NCBI RefSeq assembly: GCF_003206495.1
Contig: NZ_NKUF01000029.1
Span: 1 to 36,760 of the forward strand
Direction: 5' to 3'
Length of the DNA stretch: 36,760 nt
DNA from: Gluconacetobacter entanii
GTDB taxonomy: Bacteria; Pseudomonadota; Alphaproteobacteria; Acetobacterales; Acetobacteraceae
Part shown: positions 24,434 through 33,659 of the stretch, piece after piece
Layout: the number at the start of each line of letters is the position of its first letter
How positions within the stretch are numbered: position 1 is the first letter of the stretch
Notes under the pieces: generated by a model
Seen by the model: the letters and a program-made list of their open reading frames with translations, nothing else
Database searches by the model: none
What the model was told of the DNA's origin: nothing
Position numbers and translations under genes: made by a program

Positions 24434-26500
24434 ATGAAGCGGTCGGATCGCCGTTCCTTTCTGAAATTCCTGGGAGCAGGCGTAACCGCCACAGCATTGC
24501 ACGACAGCATCCGCAGCGCCCTTGCGCTTCCGGCCAATACCCGTACACGCTCCATCAGGGATGTCGAGCACATCGTCATCCTGATGCAGGAAAACCGGTC
24601 CTTTGACCATTATTACGGTACACTTTCCGGGGTGCGCGGGTTTGGTGACCCCCGGGCCATGCGCCTGCCCAACGGGCGGCCGGTCTGGGAACAGCCACAT
24701 GGGAAGGGCGTGCTGCTGCCGTTTCGCCCGGCGGTGGATAACCTCGGCCTGAGTTTCATCGGTGACACCCCTCATGACTGGAACAGCACGCATCGCGCAT
24801 GGAACCATGGCCGATGGGATGGCTGGGTCGCGCACAAGACGCCTTCCACCATGATCCACTTCAACCGGGCGGATATTCCCTTCCATTACGCGCTGGCCGA
24901 TGCGTTCACCATCTGCGACAGCTATCACTGTTCGGTCATGGGGCCGACCTATCCCAATCGCAACTACATGTTCACCGGATGGACGGGTAATGACGGCAGG
25001 GGACATGGTCCGCAACTCGACACGAACGACATGGTCTGTGACTGGCCGACCTATCCTGAACGACTGGAAGCCGCAGGCGTGTCATGGAAGATCTATCAGG
25101 ACGTTGGCTCCGGCCTGACGGCCCGGAACAGATGGGGTGACGATCAGAACCACTATATCGGCAATTCGGCCAACAATACCCTTCTGCGCTTCGTCAATTA
25201 CCAGACCGCAAAAGCACGCAGCCCACTGGCACGCAAGGCCCGAAGCGGCACGAACATCGCCGTGTCAGGCACACTGTTCGATGACCTTCGGCGGGATGTG
25301 GCAAACGCCACGCTGCCGCAGGTTTCATGGCTGATATGTCCCAATGCCTATGACGAACATCCCAACTGGCCCGCAAATTATGGCGCATGGTTCATATCGC
25401 GGATCATCGAGACATTGACGTCCAATCCGGACGTCTGGGGCCGGACCGCCCTTTTCATCACCTATGACGAGAATGATGGTTTTTTTGACCACATCATGCC
25501 CCCTGTCCCCCCGGCCGATCCGGCACAGGGGCAGTCCAGCATTTCAACAGAACATGAAATCTTTTCCGGCAGCGCCATGCATGATGCAGGCCCTTACGGA
25601 CTGGGACCGCGTGTTCCGATGCTGGTCATCTCCCCATGGAGCAGGGGCGGATGGGTCAATTCCGAGGTCTTTGACCATACCTCCCTCATCCGTTTTATCG
25701 AACGGCGTTTTGCAGGGGATCATCCCGGACTGGTGGAAACACAGATCACCCCGTGGCGGCGCGCCATCTGCGGCGACCTGACGTCCGCATTTGATTTTGC
25801 AGACCCGAACACGGCACTCCCCCCGCTTCCCGCCACCACATCCTATGCCCCCCGGGACCAAAATGTTCATCCCAGTTCCGTCGTCACCCTTCCCACGCAC
25901 CATACCATGCCGGTCCAGGAACAGGGCATCCGGCGTGCGCGGCCCCTTCCCTATGACCTGCATGTCACTGCACGTATCGATCATGCCGGCACGGATATAC
26001 AGGTCACGTTCGTCAACTCCGGCAAGGCAGCAGCAATATTCCATGTGCGCGACATTGCCGGGGCTGCCCCGCCACGCTCCTATGGCGTCGCACCGGGCGG
26101 GACACTTTCGGACCGATGGATGACAGATGCCCATGGTCATTATGATCTCGATATCCACGGTCCCAATGGTTTCTTTCGTGGCTTTGCCGGACGGATGCAC
26201 CGAAAATACGGAGAGATATCGGTCGCATCTGAAAATGATCCTGTTACCGGGAAATGTATCCTCATGCTGCATGCCCCATTGACCCACTTTCGGGTCGAAG
26301 ATGCCTATACAGGCCATGTGACGGACTGCCCAGCTTCTGCCTCCCCGGTCCAATTGGACATACAGACCGGGGAGACATCCGGATGGTATGACCTGATCCT
26401 GCGCGACAGGCATCATCATCTTACATGGCGTATTGCCGGACATGTCGAAACAGGACGTGACAGCACAACCGATCCGGCCATTGGCCGTCATACCTGTTGA
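24434..26500 (+). CDS. Tat-exported phosphocholine-type phospholipase C
   Basis: The 688-residue protein belongs to the acid-phosphatase-superfamily phospholipases C (PlcH/PlcN type). The N-terminus MKRSDRRSFLKFLGAGV is a twin-arginine signal, so it is exported folded. The catalytic domain begins with HIVILMQENRSFDHYYGTL and contains HSVMGPTYPNR-like (HCSVMGPTYPNRNYMFTG), ITYDENDGFFDHIMPP, RVPMLVISPWSRGGWV and DHTSLIRFIERRF. Two C-terminal phospholipase C beta-domains follow (residues about 500-580 and 590-680). It releases phosphocholine or a similar headgroup from lipids and thus supplies phosphate. ATG 24434 has GCGGAG six bases upstream. The Pho-box array supports induction under phosphate limitation. 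Confidence 0.92.
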   Translation: MKRSDRRSFLKFLGAGVTATALHDSIRSALALPANTRTRSIRDVEHIVILMQENRSFDHYYGTLSGVRGFGDPRAMRLPNGRPVWEQPHGKGVLLPFRPAVDNLGLSFIGDTPHDWNSTHRAWNHGRWDGWVAHKTPSTMIHFNRADIPFHYALADAFTICDSYHCSVMGPTYPNRNYMFTGWTGNDGRGHGPQLDTNDMVCDWPTYPERLEAAGVSWKIYQDVGSGLTARNRWGDDQNHYIGNSANNTLLRFVNYQTAKARSPLARKARSGTNIAVSGTLFDDLRRDVANATLPQVSWLICPNAYDEHPNWPANYGAWFISRIIETLTSNPDVWGRTALFITYDENDGFFDHIMPPVPPADPAQGQSSISTEHEIFSGSAMHDAGPYGLGPRVPMLVISPWSRGGWVNSEVFDHTSLIRFIERRFAGDHPGLVETQITPWRRAICGDLTSAFDFADPNTALPPLPATTSYAPRDQNVHPSSVVTLPTHHTMPVQEQGIRRARPLPYDLHVTARIDHAGTDIQVTFVNSGKAAAIFHVRDIAGAAPPRSYGVAPGGTLSDRWMTDAHGHYDLDIHGPNGFFRGFAGRMHRKYGEISVASENDPVTGKCILMLHAPLTHFRVEDAYTGHVTDCPASASPVQLDIQTGETSGWYDLILRDRHHHLTWRIAGHVETGRDSTTDPAIGRHTC

Positions 26501-26542
26501 GTGGTTGCCATGACAGACAGGACCTGATTGCATTCTTGATAT

Positions 26543-27745
26543 TCATGGGTCCAGCGGATCCTGGGGATCCGTTGCATTGCAGCGTGCATCAGGATGAAAC
26601 GGAATGGCAAAAGGTGAGATACGCTTACCCAAAGTCCCCGGTTCACATCCCAGTTCCTTCTGGTTCCGCTGTGCAAAGGTCTGGCTTTCGATATAGGCAC
26701 TCTGGTCCTGATCCGTAATAATCAGGGCAGGCTGCTGCTGCGGCGCATTGAGGGTGGCCAGTTGACGCGATGCATTGCGCAGATTGGTCGTCGTATGCCG
26801 GGCATATGGTTCCATGATGATATTGCGTTCCGGAATACCAAAACGCGTGACCAGTGCACGACGCATTTCTTCTGCTTCAACATAACGGGTCTGCGCGGGA
26901 TGGACAGCCCCACCCGAAACAAGGATGAAAGGCGCCAACCCTTTGCAGAATGCCTCTACCGCCAGCATCAGGCGGAATTTCCCCATCGCCGACAACGCCA
27001 CACCCGCCTGTTCCGGTCCTGCACCGGGTACGATTATTGCGCTATAGGGATAGTGCCGCCAGTTCAGGTTTCGCGCGGCATGAAGGGCCTGCGCGTTCCA
27101 TTCCTGCCACAGCATCGGAAAATGTATGGCATCATCACGATCGTTCATGTCCAGCATGAGCATGGCATAATGTATCGGCGCAGAAAAAACGTCCTCATCT
27201 GGCTGCGGTGCCACCTGAAGGGCGTGCAGTTGCAGGCCGGAGACCAACTGACCGTAATCCTTTGCTGTTGCATCCTGCGTCATCGCGTCGATACGAGGGT
27301 AATGTGGTGATGCGCCTTCGCCATATACGGACAGGATATAATTGACCGCATCCGCATCACGTTGCCATTGCGCAGCGCCATAGGTCCTGAATACAGGCAG
27401 GCGCGCAGCAAGACGTGCAAAGACTTCCCCGATAATGCGCTGCTCATCCGGTGTAATTTTCCATGCCTCCACCTCACATCGTGGTGCGGGCATGCATTTC
27501 AGTGCATCAGCGACGCGCATACGGCGGTCCTGCAGGATTTTCTGTATATCACCTTCGGAAAAAATGGTTTTTTTCAATCCTGCATTCGACATGATGTCCG
27601 AAAACTGCGGAAATATCCGACGCTGCAGGCTTTCGGTGACATGATCCCGCCCCTGCGGGATAGTTTGTGCCGCCACTGGTGACACGGCGCCGAACAACCC
27701 GGCACATATAATAACAAGACCTGTCCTGAACATTATTTTTCTCAA
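26543..27745 (-). CDS. Exported YdcF/DUF218-family protein
   Basis: The 400-residue protein has a signal peptide (MRKIMFRTGLVIICAGLFGAVSPVAA) and a C-terminal DUF218 (ElyC/SanA/YdcF) domain: YSAIIVPGAGPEQAGVALS, PFILVSGGAVHPAQTRYVEAEEMRRALV, ERNIIMEPYARHTTTNLRNASRQL and PALIITDQDQSAYI. The N-terminal 180 residues are not recognised. DUF218 proteins bind nucleotide-like ligands, and some affect envelope integrity, but the biochemical role is unsettled. I prefer a TTG start at 27745 because AAGGAAG lies six to seven bases upstream; ATG 27733 would be 19 bases away. It converges with the phospholipase C gene, leaving 42 bases. Confidence 0.85.
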   Translation of the reverse strand: MRKIMFRTGLVIICAGLFGAVSPVAAQTIPQGRDHVTESLQRRIFPQFSDIMSNAGLKKTIFSEGDIQKILQDRRMRVADALKCMPAPRCEVEAWKITPDEQRIIGEVFARLAARLPVFRTYGAAQWQRDADAVNYILSVYGEGASPHYPRIDAMTQDATAKDYGQLVSGLQLHALQVAPQPDEDVFSAPIHYAMLMLDMNDRDDAIHFPMLWQEWNAQALHAARNLNWRHYPYSAIIVPGAGPEQAGVALSAMGKFRLMLAVEAFCKGLAPFILVSGGAVHPAQTRYVEAEEMRRALVTRFGIPERNIIMEPYARHTTTNLRNASRQLATLNAPQQQPALIITDQDQSAYIESQTFAQRNQKELGCEPGTLGKRISPFAIPFHPDARCNATDPQDPLDP

Positions 27746-28130
27746 ATTTCACTTCCTTGACAGACGTGAAGAATATCCACGGGGCAGCGCCATGGACTGC
27801 ATGCAGGATATCGCAAACGATATGGTTCCTACAGAAGAAAAGCGAACGAAACCAGTTCCACGACTGCCGACAGATGATTTTCATGAAACAGAAATAAAAA
27901 CATCACGAAACAATCACACGTCTTCTTTCATGCATTCCGTAGAAGTGTCCCATCCTCAAAAGGAACACATCTACGGGACCGTTTACCATGCTGGACACGA
28001 AATGAACGGGGGCAGGACAGATCCGGACATTGCCATGACTGCATCGTGGTGGCTGCCGTCATGTCTGTCCGCATTTCTTTCCATAAGCTTCCTTTTCTGA
28101 ACCTTACCTTTCCAGATCCGGGTGTTTTCA
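27746..28130. other. Divergent intergenic region with a long imperfect hairpin
   Basis: This region is AT-richer than its flanks and separates the YdcF-type gene from the second TonB receptor. A 15-bp imperfect inverted repeat occupies 27937-27976. A 102-codon open frame on the + strand (27792-28100) lacks a ribosome-binding site and family resemblance and is judged spurious. Promoters of both flanking genes must lie here. Confidence 0.5.
27937..27976. repeat. Inverted repeat, 15-bp arms with two mismatches
   Basis: CCGTAGAAGTGTCCC (27937-27951) faces GGAACACATCTACGG (27962-27976) across a ten-base loop, pairing 13 of 15. It sits between two divergent genes, so it cannot be their terminator. 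An operator, a 5'-UTR structure of the TonB receptor mRNA or a mobile-element footprint are possible. No T-run flanks it. Confidence 0.6.
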
Positions 28131-30563
28131 ATGAAAATTCTGACCATCAGAAAATACGGCACATCATATGGCCGCCTGCGTTGCCATCTTTTTTCGTCGT
28201 GCATCATGATGACCTGCGGTATTCTGATGAACACGGAGCAGTCCTTTGCCGCACAATCCGACAGGACATCTCCGTCAGGAAAAGTCGGGAACATAACATC
28301 TGGCTCCCCCAGTTCGCATGTGCCTTCGACAACGACGCGCAAGGAGACCAGACCGCGTCAGGAGAGCGAAGAACTGAGTGTCGTTGCGCAACATCGCAAT
28401 TCTGGGGGCGGCCTTCTGGTCCGCCAGACAGCGCCTGTTGCCGTCAGTGAAGTTTCGCGTGCCTATATTTCCAAACAGGTTCCGACTGTTTCGCCAACAC
28501 AATTGATCGCCAGCCTTCCGGGCGTTCAGGCAGGTAACGAAGGTCCATTGAACACCGAAACGGAAACCATGCATATCCGTGGACTGGACCAGACACAGAT
28601 CGGTTTCCTGTTTGAAGGTGTCCCGGTCTCGGACGCCTTCAGTTATGCGCCCTGGGCGTCGTCAATGGTCGATAATGAAAACATCGCCTCGGTCAAGGTC
28701 ACGCAGGGGTCCGTTGATCTGTCTGCGCCGCTTTACAATGCGGACGTGGCCATTGTTTCGATGCAGGAAATCCGTCCTTCGGACAAATTCGGCGGCAGCG
28801 TTGATTTCGCCGGCGGCACCCACAGCCTGCAAAAGCAGTTCATTCGCCTCAATTCCGGTGAAATCGGCCATAGCGATGTCAGGGCCTTCGCTTCGTTCTC
28901 CCACTCCGCAGGCAACCTGTGGCGCGGGATGGGCAATATCGAGCGTTATCATATTGATGCCAATCTCGAAAAACGATGGTCACGCAACAGTACATCCGAT
29001 ATCGTATTTGGATATACCACGTCCCACCAGAACATCTATCGCAATCCATCCCTGGCACAGTGGAACCAGTATGGGACCAGCTTCAATTATGATGGCAAGT
29101 ATCAGGCCGGGGATTCGAACTATTACGCCATTAACGAACGTTTCACAAATGTCGTGTTCGGCGCGATACATAACGACTTCGCCGTTGCCAAGGGACTGAC
29201 GTTACATGTTGAACCCTACACCACCTTCCAGAGTGGTCCGAACAATTATGGCTCCACGATCCCCATCGCCGGGGGGTATATCGGAACGCAGCAATACAGC
29301 TACCTTGACGGCTACGCAGGGCAGTCCGGCAAGGTTACGGTTGAGAGCGTACATCCGTGGCGACAGAACACCAGCGGCTTTACGACCAACCTGAACTGGA
29401 AGACGAAACACAATTCGCTTTCCGTATTTTACTGGTATTCCTATGGCGGTCACACCGAATATCAGGACCAGTATCCCCTCTCCTCCACCGGTTCGTGGAA
29501 TTATGGAGAAAAATACCTGACGGCCAACGGTATGCGTGTTACCGGATATCAGGAAAATACACGCCAGCAGGTCAACGCCATCGGCATTGATGACAAGGTC
29601 ACCCTGCTTGGCGGCCGGCTTGTCCTTGATGCTGGCTTCAAGGCCTCCATGGCATCGGTTACCGCAACGGAAGATCTGCCGGGGGCGACGCCCTACAAGG
29701 CCGGGAAGAATTATTTCGAGCCTACGCCACAGTTTCTGGCCAGCTATAACATCACCCGGGCAGATCAGGTCTACATGAATGCCACGACATCCTACCGACT
29801 GCCTGCCGGATGGAGTCCGTATGTGCAGCAGTTCTCCATGACGTCCCCCAAACCTTCGAGTGAGCCGACCGCCAACCTGAATGCGGAATATTTTATCGGC
29901 GAAGAAGTCGGTTACCGGCATAATGGTCCGATCAACTTTTCCGCATCATGGTTTCATTACAACCTGACGAATCATCAGATTTCAAGTTCATCCTACCTTC
30001 CTGGAACAAGCGTACTGATCAGTACTCCAATTTCCGCCGGCGGTGAGGAGGCATGGGGATTTCAGGGCGAAATCGGCACACGTCCCTGGCACCATATCAG
30101 TGCCTATGCTTCGGGCCAGTATCTCCATACTGCGATTTGGAATAATGTGAACGCAGGCACGGATTACCTGCCTACCAAAGGGAAGGAGGAACCCGGTTCC
30201 CCCAAATGGAGCGGCGCGATCGGCCTGACCTATGACGACGGAACCTATTTCAGCAATTTCAACCTGCGTTATCAGGGGCGGCAGTATTCCACCCTGATGA
30301 ATGACCAGAAAATCCCCGGATATATTACGGCGGACCTGAATATCGGCCGCACGCTTCCATCGTTCCATACCCATGTCCATCCGAAAATAATGCTTAACCT
30401 GGTCAACATGGGCGGTGTCAACTACCTGTCTTCCATCAATGGGTTTGGCATGACCGCCGTGACCCGCAAGGGAATTCAGGGCAATACGGTCAGCGCCTCC
30501 ACACCGACCTACGTCGTGGGGTCCGCCTTTACGGCGATGGTGTCACTGACCGCTGATTTCTGA
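28131..30563 (+). CDS. TonB-dependent outer-membrane receptor, substrate unknown
   Basis: The 810-residue protein is a TonB-dependent receptor: N-terminal signal (MKILTIRKYG, hydrophobic stretch, ending near EQSFA), TonB-box-like EELSVVAQH, and a plug with SPTQLIASLPGVQAGNEGP, TMHIRGLDQTQIGFLFEGVPVSD and NIASVKVTQGSVDLSAPLYN. The beta-barrel ends in the canonical terminal Phe (MVSLTADF). No binding protein, ABC system or regulator adjoins it, and the neighbours (YdcF-type, DUF2905) do not reveal a substrate. ATG 28131 has only a weak ribosome-binding site. A GTG at 28122 is in frame. Base composition is visibly less GC-rich than in the first half of the window. Confidence 0.9.
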   Translation: MKILTIRKYGTSYGRLRCHLFSSCIMMTCGILMNTEQSFAAQSDRTSPSGKVGNITSGSPSSHVPSTTTRKETRPRQESEELSVVAQHRNSGGGLLVRQTAPVAVSEVSRAYISKQVPTVSPTQLIASLPGVQAGNEGPLNTETETMHIRGLDQTQIGFLFEGVPVSDAFSYAPWASSMVDNENIASVKVTQGSVDLSAPLYNADVAIVSMQEIRPSDKFGGSVDFAGGTHSLQKQFIRLNSGEIGHSDVRAFASFSHSAGNLWRGMGNIERYHIDANLEKRWSRNSTSDIVFGYTTSHQNIYRNPSLAQWNQYGTSFNYDGKYQAGDSNYYAINERFTNVVFGAIHNDFAVAKGLTLHVEPYTTFQSGPNNYGSTIPIAGGYIGTQQYSYLDGYAGQSGKVTVESVHPWRQNTSGFTTNLNWKTKHNSLSVFYWYSYGGHTEYQDQYPLSSTGSWNYGEKYLTANGMRVTGYQENTRQQVNAIGIDDKVTLLGGRLVLDAGFKASMASVTATEDLPGATPYKAGKNYFEPTPQFLASYNITRADQVYMNATTSYRLPAGWSPYVQQFSMTSPKPSSEPTANLNAEYFIGEEVGYRHNGPINFSASWFHYNLTNHQISSSSYLPGTSVLISTPISAGGEEAWGFQGEIGTRPWHHISAYASGQYLHTAIWNNVNAGTDYLPTKGKEEPGSPKWSGAIGLTYDDGTYFSNFNLRYQGRQYSTLMNDQKIPGYITADLNIGRTLPSFHTHVHPKIMLNLVNMGGVNYLSSINGFGMTAVTRKGIQGNTVSASTPTYVVGSAFTAMVSLTADF

Positions 30564-30572
30564 TTGATCCGG

Positions 30573-30613
30573 GCTGCCTGGGCACACATAGATACTGCTT
30601 TTGCCCAGGCAGC
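30573..30613 (+). terminator. Stem-loop after the TonB receptor
   Basis: GCTGCCTGGGC (30573-30583) pairs perfectly over 11 bases with GCCCAGGCAGC (30603-30613) around a 19-base loop, nine bases after the stop codon at 30563. No T-run follows, so it may protect the 3' end or be a weak or factor-assisted terminator. Confidence 0.5.
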
Positions 30614-30792
30614 ACCGGGGTCGGCCGTCGCACGTGTCATGGCATCACGTTTGGGGCAGGCATCTTCACGATGCCCCGTGGAGGCATAACGTCAACAGGG
30701 TATGGCTTGTTCATTTCCTGAAACTGTCCGAATATGCAGGCTCACTTCCACGTCCCGGAGCAACCTGTCGGACACCTCATGGATATCCCATC

Positions 30793-30993
30793 ATGCCTCG
30801 CCTCCTGATTGCTGCCGGCCTGCTTCTTGTCCTGGCGGGAATATTATGGCCCTTTCTTTCACGCCTGCCGATTGGCAGGCTTCCCGGTGACATTTTGATC
30901 CAGCGGCAGAATTTCACATTCTATGCCCCCATTACGACATGCCTGCTGCTCGGTGGCGCGGTTTCGCTGATCATGTGGATGATCCGGCGATAG
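30793..30993 (+). CDS. DUF2905 family small membrane protein
   Basis: This 66-residue protein has two predicted membrane helices (LLIAAGLLLVLAGILWPFL and TTCLLLGGAVSLIMWMI) flanking the family hallmark RLPIGRLPGDILIQRQNFTFYAPI. This is the complete, diagnostic layout of DUF2905 (PF11146). Function is unknown; members are widespread in bacteria and often lie near housekeeping genes. No clear Shine-Dalgarno precedes ATG 30793, but the start fits the family length. The ketopantoate-reductase-family gene follows after 79 bases. Confidence 0.9.
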   Translation: MPRLLIAAGLLLVLAGILWPFLSRLPIGRLPGDILIQRQNFTFYAPITTCLLLGGAVSLIMWMIRR

Positions 30994-31072
30994 AACAGGT
31001 GCAGACTCCCTCCCTCTCTTTCGACTTCATGAATACCAGTTCCATAAAAGAACAAAGACAGGAAACAGGTTG

Positions 31073-32011
31073 ATGAACTCCAGAATCCTTGTTGTCGGTG
31101 CTGGCGCTGTGGGTGGATATTTCGGAGCCCGCATGGCGTCGGCCGGACATGACGTTACATTCCTGGTGCGTCCCCGGCGGCATGCCCAACTGCTTGCCGA
31201 GGGCCTGTCCCTGCGCAGCACCATCGGGGATACAACCATCAGTCCCAAAATGGTGACGGCCCAGGACATTACGGCCCCGTACGATATCGTCCTGCTCAGT
31301 GTAAAGGCGTATTCCCTTGACGCGGCCATGGACGATTTCTCTCCTGCCGTGGGGCCTGCGACCCGTATCATACCGCTTCTCAATGGCATGCTGCATCTTG
31401 ATCTGCTGACGAAGCGTTTTGGCCAGAATGCTGTCATGGGTGGAACCTGTTTCATTGTCAGCAAACTGGACAAGGAAGGCCGGATCATCCAGAGCGGCCC
31501 CCTGCCACGACTGTCGTTCGGGGAAATGTCAGGACAGGAAACAGCGCAGGCACGACAGATTGAAAAAGCCTTTTCCAGCCCCGGATTTGAAACCATCTGC
31601 TCGCAACATATCGTGCAGGATATGTGGAATAAATGGATCCTGCTGGCGTCACTGGGCAGCATATGCTGCCTGATGCGGGGCACCGTGGGGGAAATCGCCG
31701 AACAGCCACATGGAACAGACTTTACATGCGCGGTCATCAGGGAATGTGCCGCGATCGCCACAGCAGAAGGCCATTGCCCGGATGCAAAAACCATCGACGA
31801 CACGACCCGGCTACTTTGCAAAAATGGTTCGCCGCTCACCTCTTCCATGTTCCGTGACCTGTCCCAAGGCGCACCGGTAGAAGCCCACCAGATCATCGGT
31901 GACCTGGTCGCACGGGCCCGGAAACATGGTCTCGAAACACCGCTTCTTGACCTGACCAACCTCAACCTGCAGGTTTATGAACTCCAGCGCCGCCAGCGCG
32001 CGACTGCGTGA
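31073..32011 (+). CDS. 2-dehydropantoate 2-reductase family protein (ApbA/PanE-like)
   Basis: The 312-residue protein starts with a Rossmann motif, RILVVGAGAVGGYFGARMASAGHDV, and continues with LLSVKAYSLD, IIPLLNGMLHLDLL, the catalytic-lysine-containing helix IVQDMWNKWILLASLGSICCLMRG, and the C-terminal LTSSMFRDLSQGAPVEAHQIIGDLV with its conserved Ser/Met/Asp/Glu pattern. The family reduces ketopantoate to pantoate with NADPH, but many paralogues act on other 2-keto acids. Without other pantothenate genes nearby I do not assign panE. ATG 31073 is preferred over TTG 31070; AGGAAACAGG lies just upstream. It converges with the OprB gene. Confidence 0.87.
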   Translation: MNSRILVVGAGAVGGYFGARMASAGHDVTFLVRPRRHAQLLAEGLSLRSTIGDTTISPKMVTAQDITAPYDIVLLSVKAYSLDAAMDDFSPAVGPATRIIPLLNGMLHLDLLTKRFGQNAVMGGTCFIVSKLDKEGRIIQSGPLPRLSFGEMSGQETAQARQIEKAFSSPGFETICSQHIVQDMWNKWILLASLGSICCLMRGTVGEIAEQPHGTDFTCAVIRECAAIATAEGHCPDAKTIDDTTRLLCKNGSPLTSSMFRDLSQGAPVEAHQIIGDLVARARKHGLETPLLDLTNLNLQVYELQRRQRATA

Positions 32012-32066
32012 CACGCCAGTATCGGGAAGACCACGACAGCAATCTTCCCGATGTGACATCAATGCA

Positions 32067-33659
32067 TCAGAAGGCAATGTTGACGGCCGTGCTCAATACC
32101 ACGGCGTCCTTGAACGTCCTTGTTCCGCCAACATGGTTGACATACTGGAAATCAGGCTTGATCGACAGGCCATCCATGATGTGGAAACCGTAATAGGCTT
32201 CATAGATCGTTTCGTGCCCCTGAATACCATATGGCACGCCAAAGTTCGCCCCCGGAAGGGGCAGGCCATGCGCTGCGGCGGCTTCCTCCGCCAGAATGGC
32301 GGAACGGCTGAAATTCGCCCACAGGACCGCAATCCCCACGCTGTCCAGCGGGCGCTTCCATGCTGCCCCGGTATCCATCAGGACACCGACAAGGGTATGA
32401 TTGATCTGCGATGTCTGTCCCGAACCATAGGCATAATACCCGCCAAGGATCAGACCGTTCAGTTCACCCGGCCCATGCCGGAGCAGCATCTGATCCGCAA
32501 TGACCCACAGCGATGTCTGCCCGCTTTCCTTGCGCGCGGGGAGTCCGCTCAGCACCCAGGGTTCGCCATTGATATCTTCATACAAATGATTGTAGCGGGA
32601 ATTGTCATACATCACGCCCACCTTGTAATGCCCGATAAGGTGGTTACGACCGAATTCCGGAATCCAGCCGATTTCAACCTGCGTGGAAAGTTTCCCCAGT
32701 CCGTCCTGTCCCCATGACCACCCGGAGATACCGCCGTTATAGGCATGCGGAGAAACCGCAAACAGCCCCCCCATGATATAGAATTGCCTTATCGGCATCA
32801 GGCGCAGGACCGTGCCGATATTTCCCGAGGGCCAGCCACGACCACCCGTCATGAATTTTGTCGGCGCCTCCCCACCGCACAGCCAGACGTTCATGAAGTT
32901 GCAGACCCATGGCGAGTTCTGGAAAAACACCCCGGTCGGAATCCAGCCGACAGACATGTCGATCTTGCGATCAAGCCAGGCTTTTTCAAAATAGGCCCAG
33001 ACCATATGGGCAATCACGTTGCCACGGCTGCCATAGATCTTCTGCACCTGGTTGTCGTTGTCGCCAAAAAGTCGGCTCAGGTTCCGGCCATGCCCGTTCA
33101 CCACAAGCAGGTGGAGCCACAGGTCCTTGGACCATGATCCTGCATTCAGCAGTTTTTCCCAATCGACATCCAGCGTGACACCAACCTGTCCTGCAACAGT
33201 TTCATCGCGCTTTTTGCCGCCGGAAACATTACCCGCAAGGTCTTCATAAACGTCAAAAGCAAGATACAGCCCGCGTTTCTGAAGCCATGGCTGCACACCG
33301 CCCCAATCGCCCAGCAGATGGGTCGTGCCGAATGGTGGACCAAAGGCCGGTGGGCCATATGGCGCCTGCAGGAAGCCCGGAATGGTCTGGTACAACGGCG
33401 TCGTCGGCTGGGTTTCGCCATAGGGCGTGGGGTTGGAGACTTCCGGCGGCCCTTTGGCCTTGGTCTTCTCGCCCAGGATTTTCTGGATCCAGCGTGGAAG
33501 TTTGACATCCTGCGAATTCTGCGTCGCGGGCTGGGTCTGCTGTTCCTGGGTGTCCTGCACGGACTGTACCGTTGTATTCTGGTCCTCCTCCGCTACGGCC
33601 ACGGACTGGTACATAAGGATACAGCCCAGACAGGCGGCAATCCAGAACGGTAGTTTCAT
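32067..33659 (-). CDS. OprB family carbohydrate-selective porin
   Basis: The 530-residue outer-membrane protein has a signal peptide (MKLPFWIAACLGCILMYQSVAVA, then EEDQ), a Gln/Thr-rich linker, and the OprB barrel: HLLGDWGGVQPWLQKRGLYLAFDVYEDLAGNVSGG, DMSVGWIPTG, NFMNVWLCGGEAPTKF, GFHIMDGLSIKPDFQYVNHVGG and terminal Phe (AVNIAF). OprB porins admit glucose and other sugars or polyols. In acetic acid bacteria they feed periplasmic dehydrogenases. ATG 33659 is chosen because the upstream extension to 33836 is not signal-peptide-like. A GGAAAG lies immediately upstream. It is the last gene of a minus-strand group but is separated by about 500 bases. Confidence 0.92.
   Translation of the reverse strand: MKLPFWIAACLGCILMYQSVAVAEEDQNTTVQSVQDTQEQQTQPATQNSQDVKLPRWIQKILGEKTKAKGPPEVSNPTPYGETQPTTPLYQTIPGFLQAPYGPPAFGPPFGTTHLLGDWGGVQPWLQKRGLYLAFDVYEDLAGNVSGGKKRDETVAGQVGVTLDVDWEKLLNAGSWSKDLWLHLLVVNGHGRNLSRLFGDNDNQVQKIYGSRGNVIAHMVWAYFEKAWLDRKIDMSVGWIPTGVFFQNSPWVCNFMNVWLCGGEAPTKFMTGGRGWPSGNIGTVLRLMPIRQFYIMGGLFAVSPHAYNGGISGWSWGQDGLGKLSTQVEIGWIPEFGRNHLIGHYKVGVMYDNSRYNHLYEDINGEPWVLSGLPARKESGQTSLWVIADQMLLRHGPGELNGLILGGYYAYGSGQTSQINHTLVGVLMDTGAAWKRPLDSVGIAVLWANFSRSAILAEEAAAAHGLPLPGANFGVPYGIQGHETIYEAYYGFHIMDGLSIKPDFQYVNHVGGTRTFKDAVVLSTAVNIAF

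Noticed and set aside
27792-28100. 102-codon + strand frame between the YdcF-type gene and the TonB receptor
   Set aside because: It has no ribosome-binding site, no family features, and overlaps a regulatory-looking inverted repeat.
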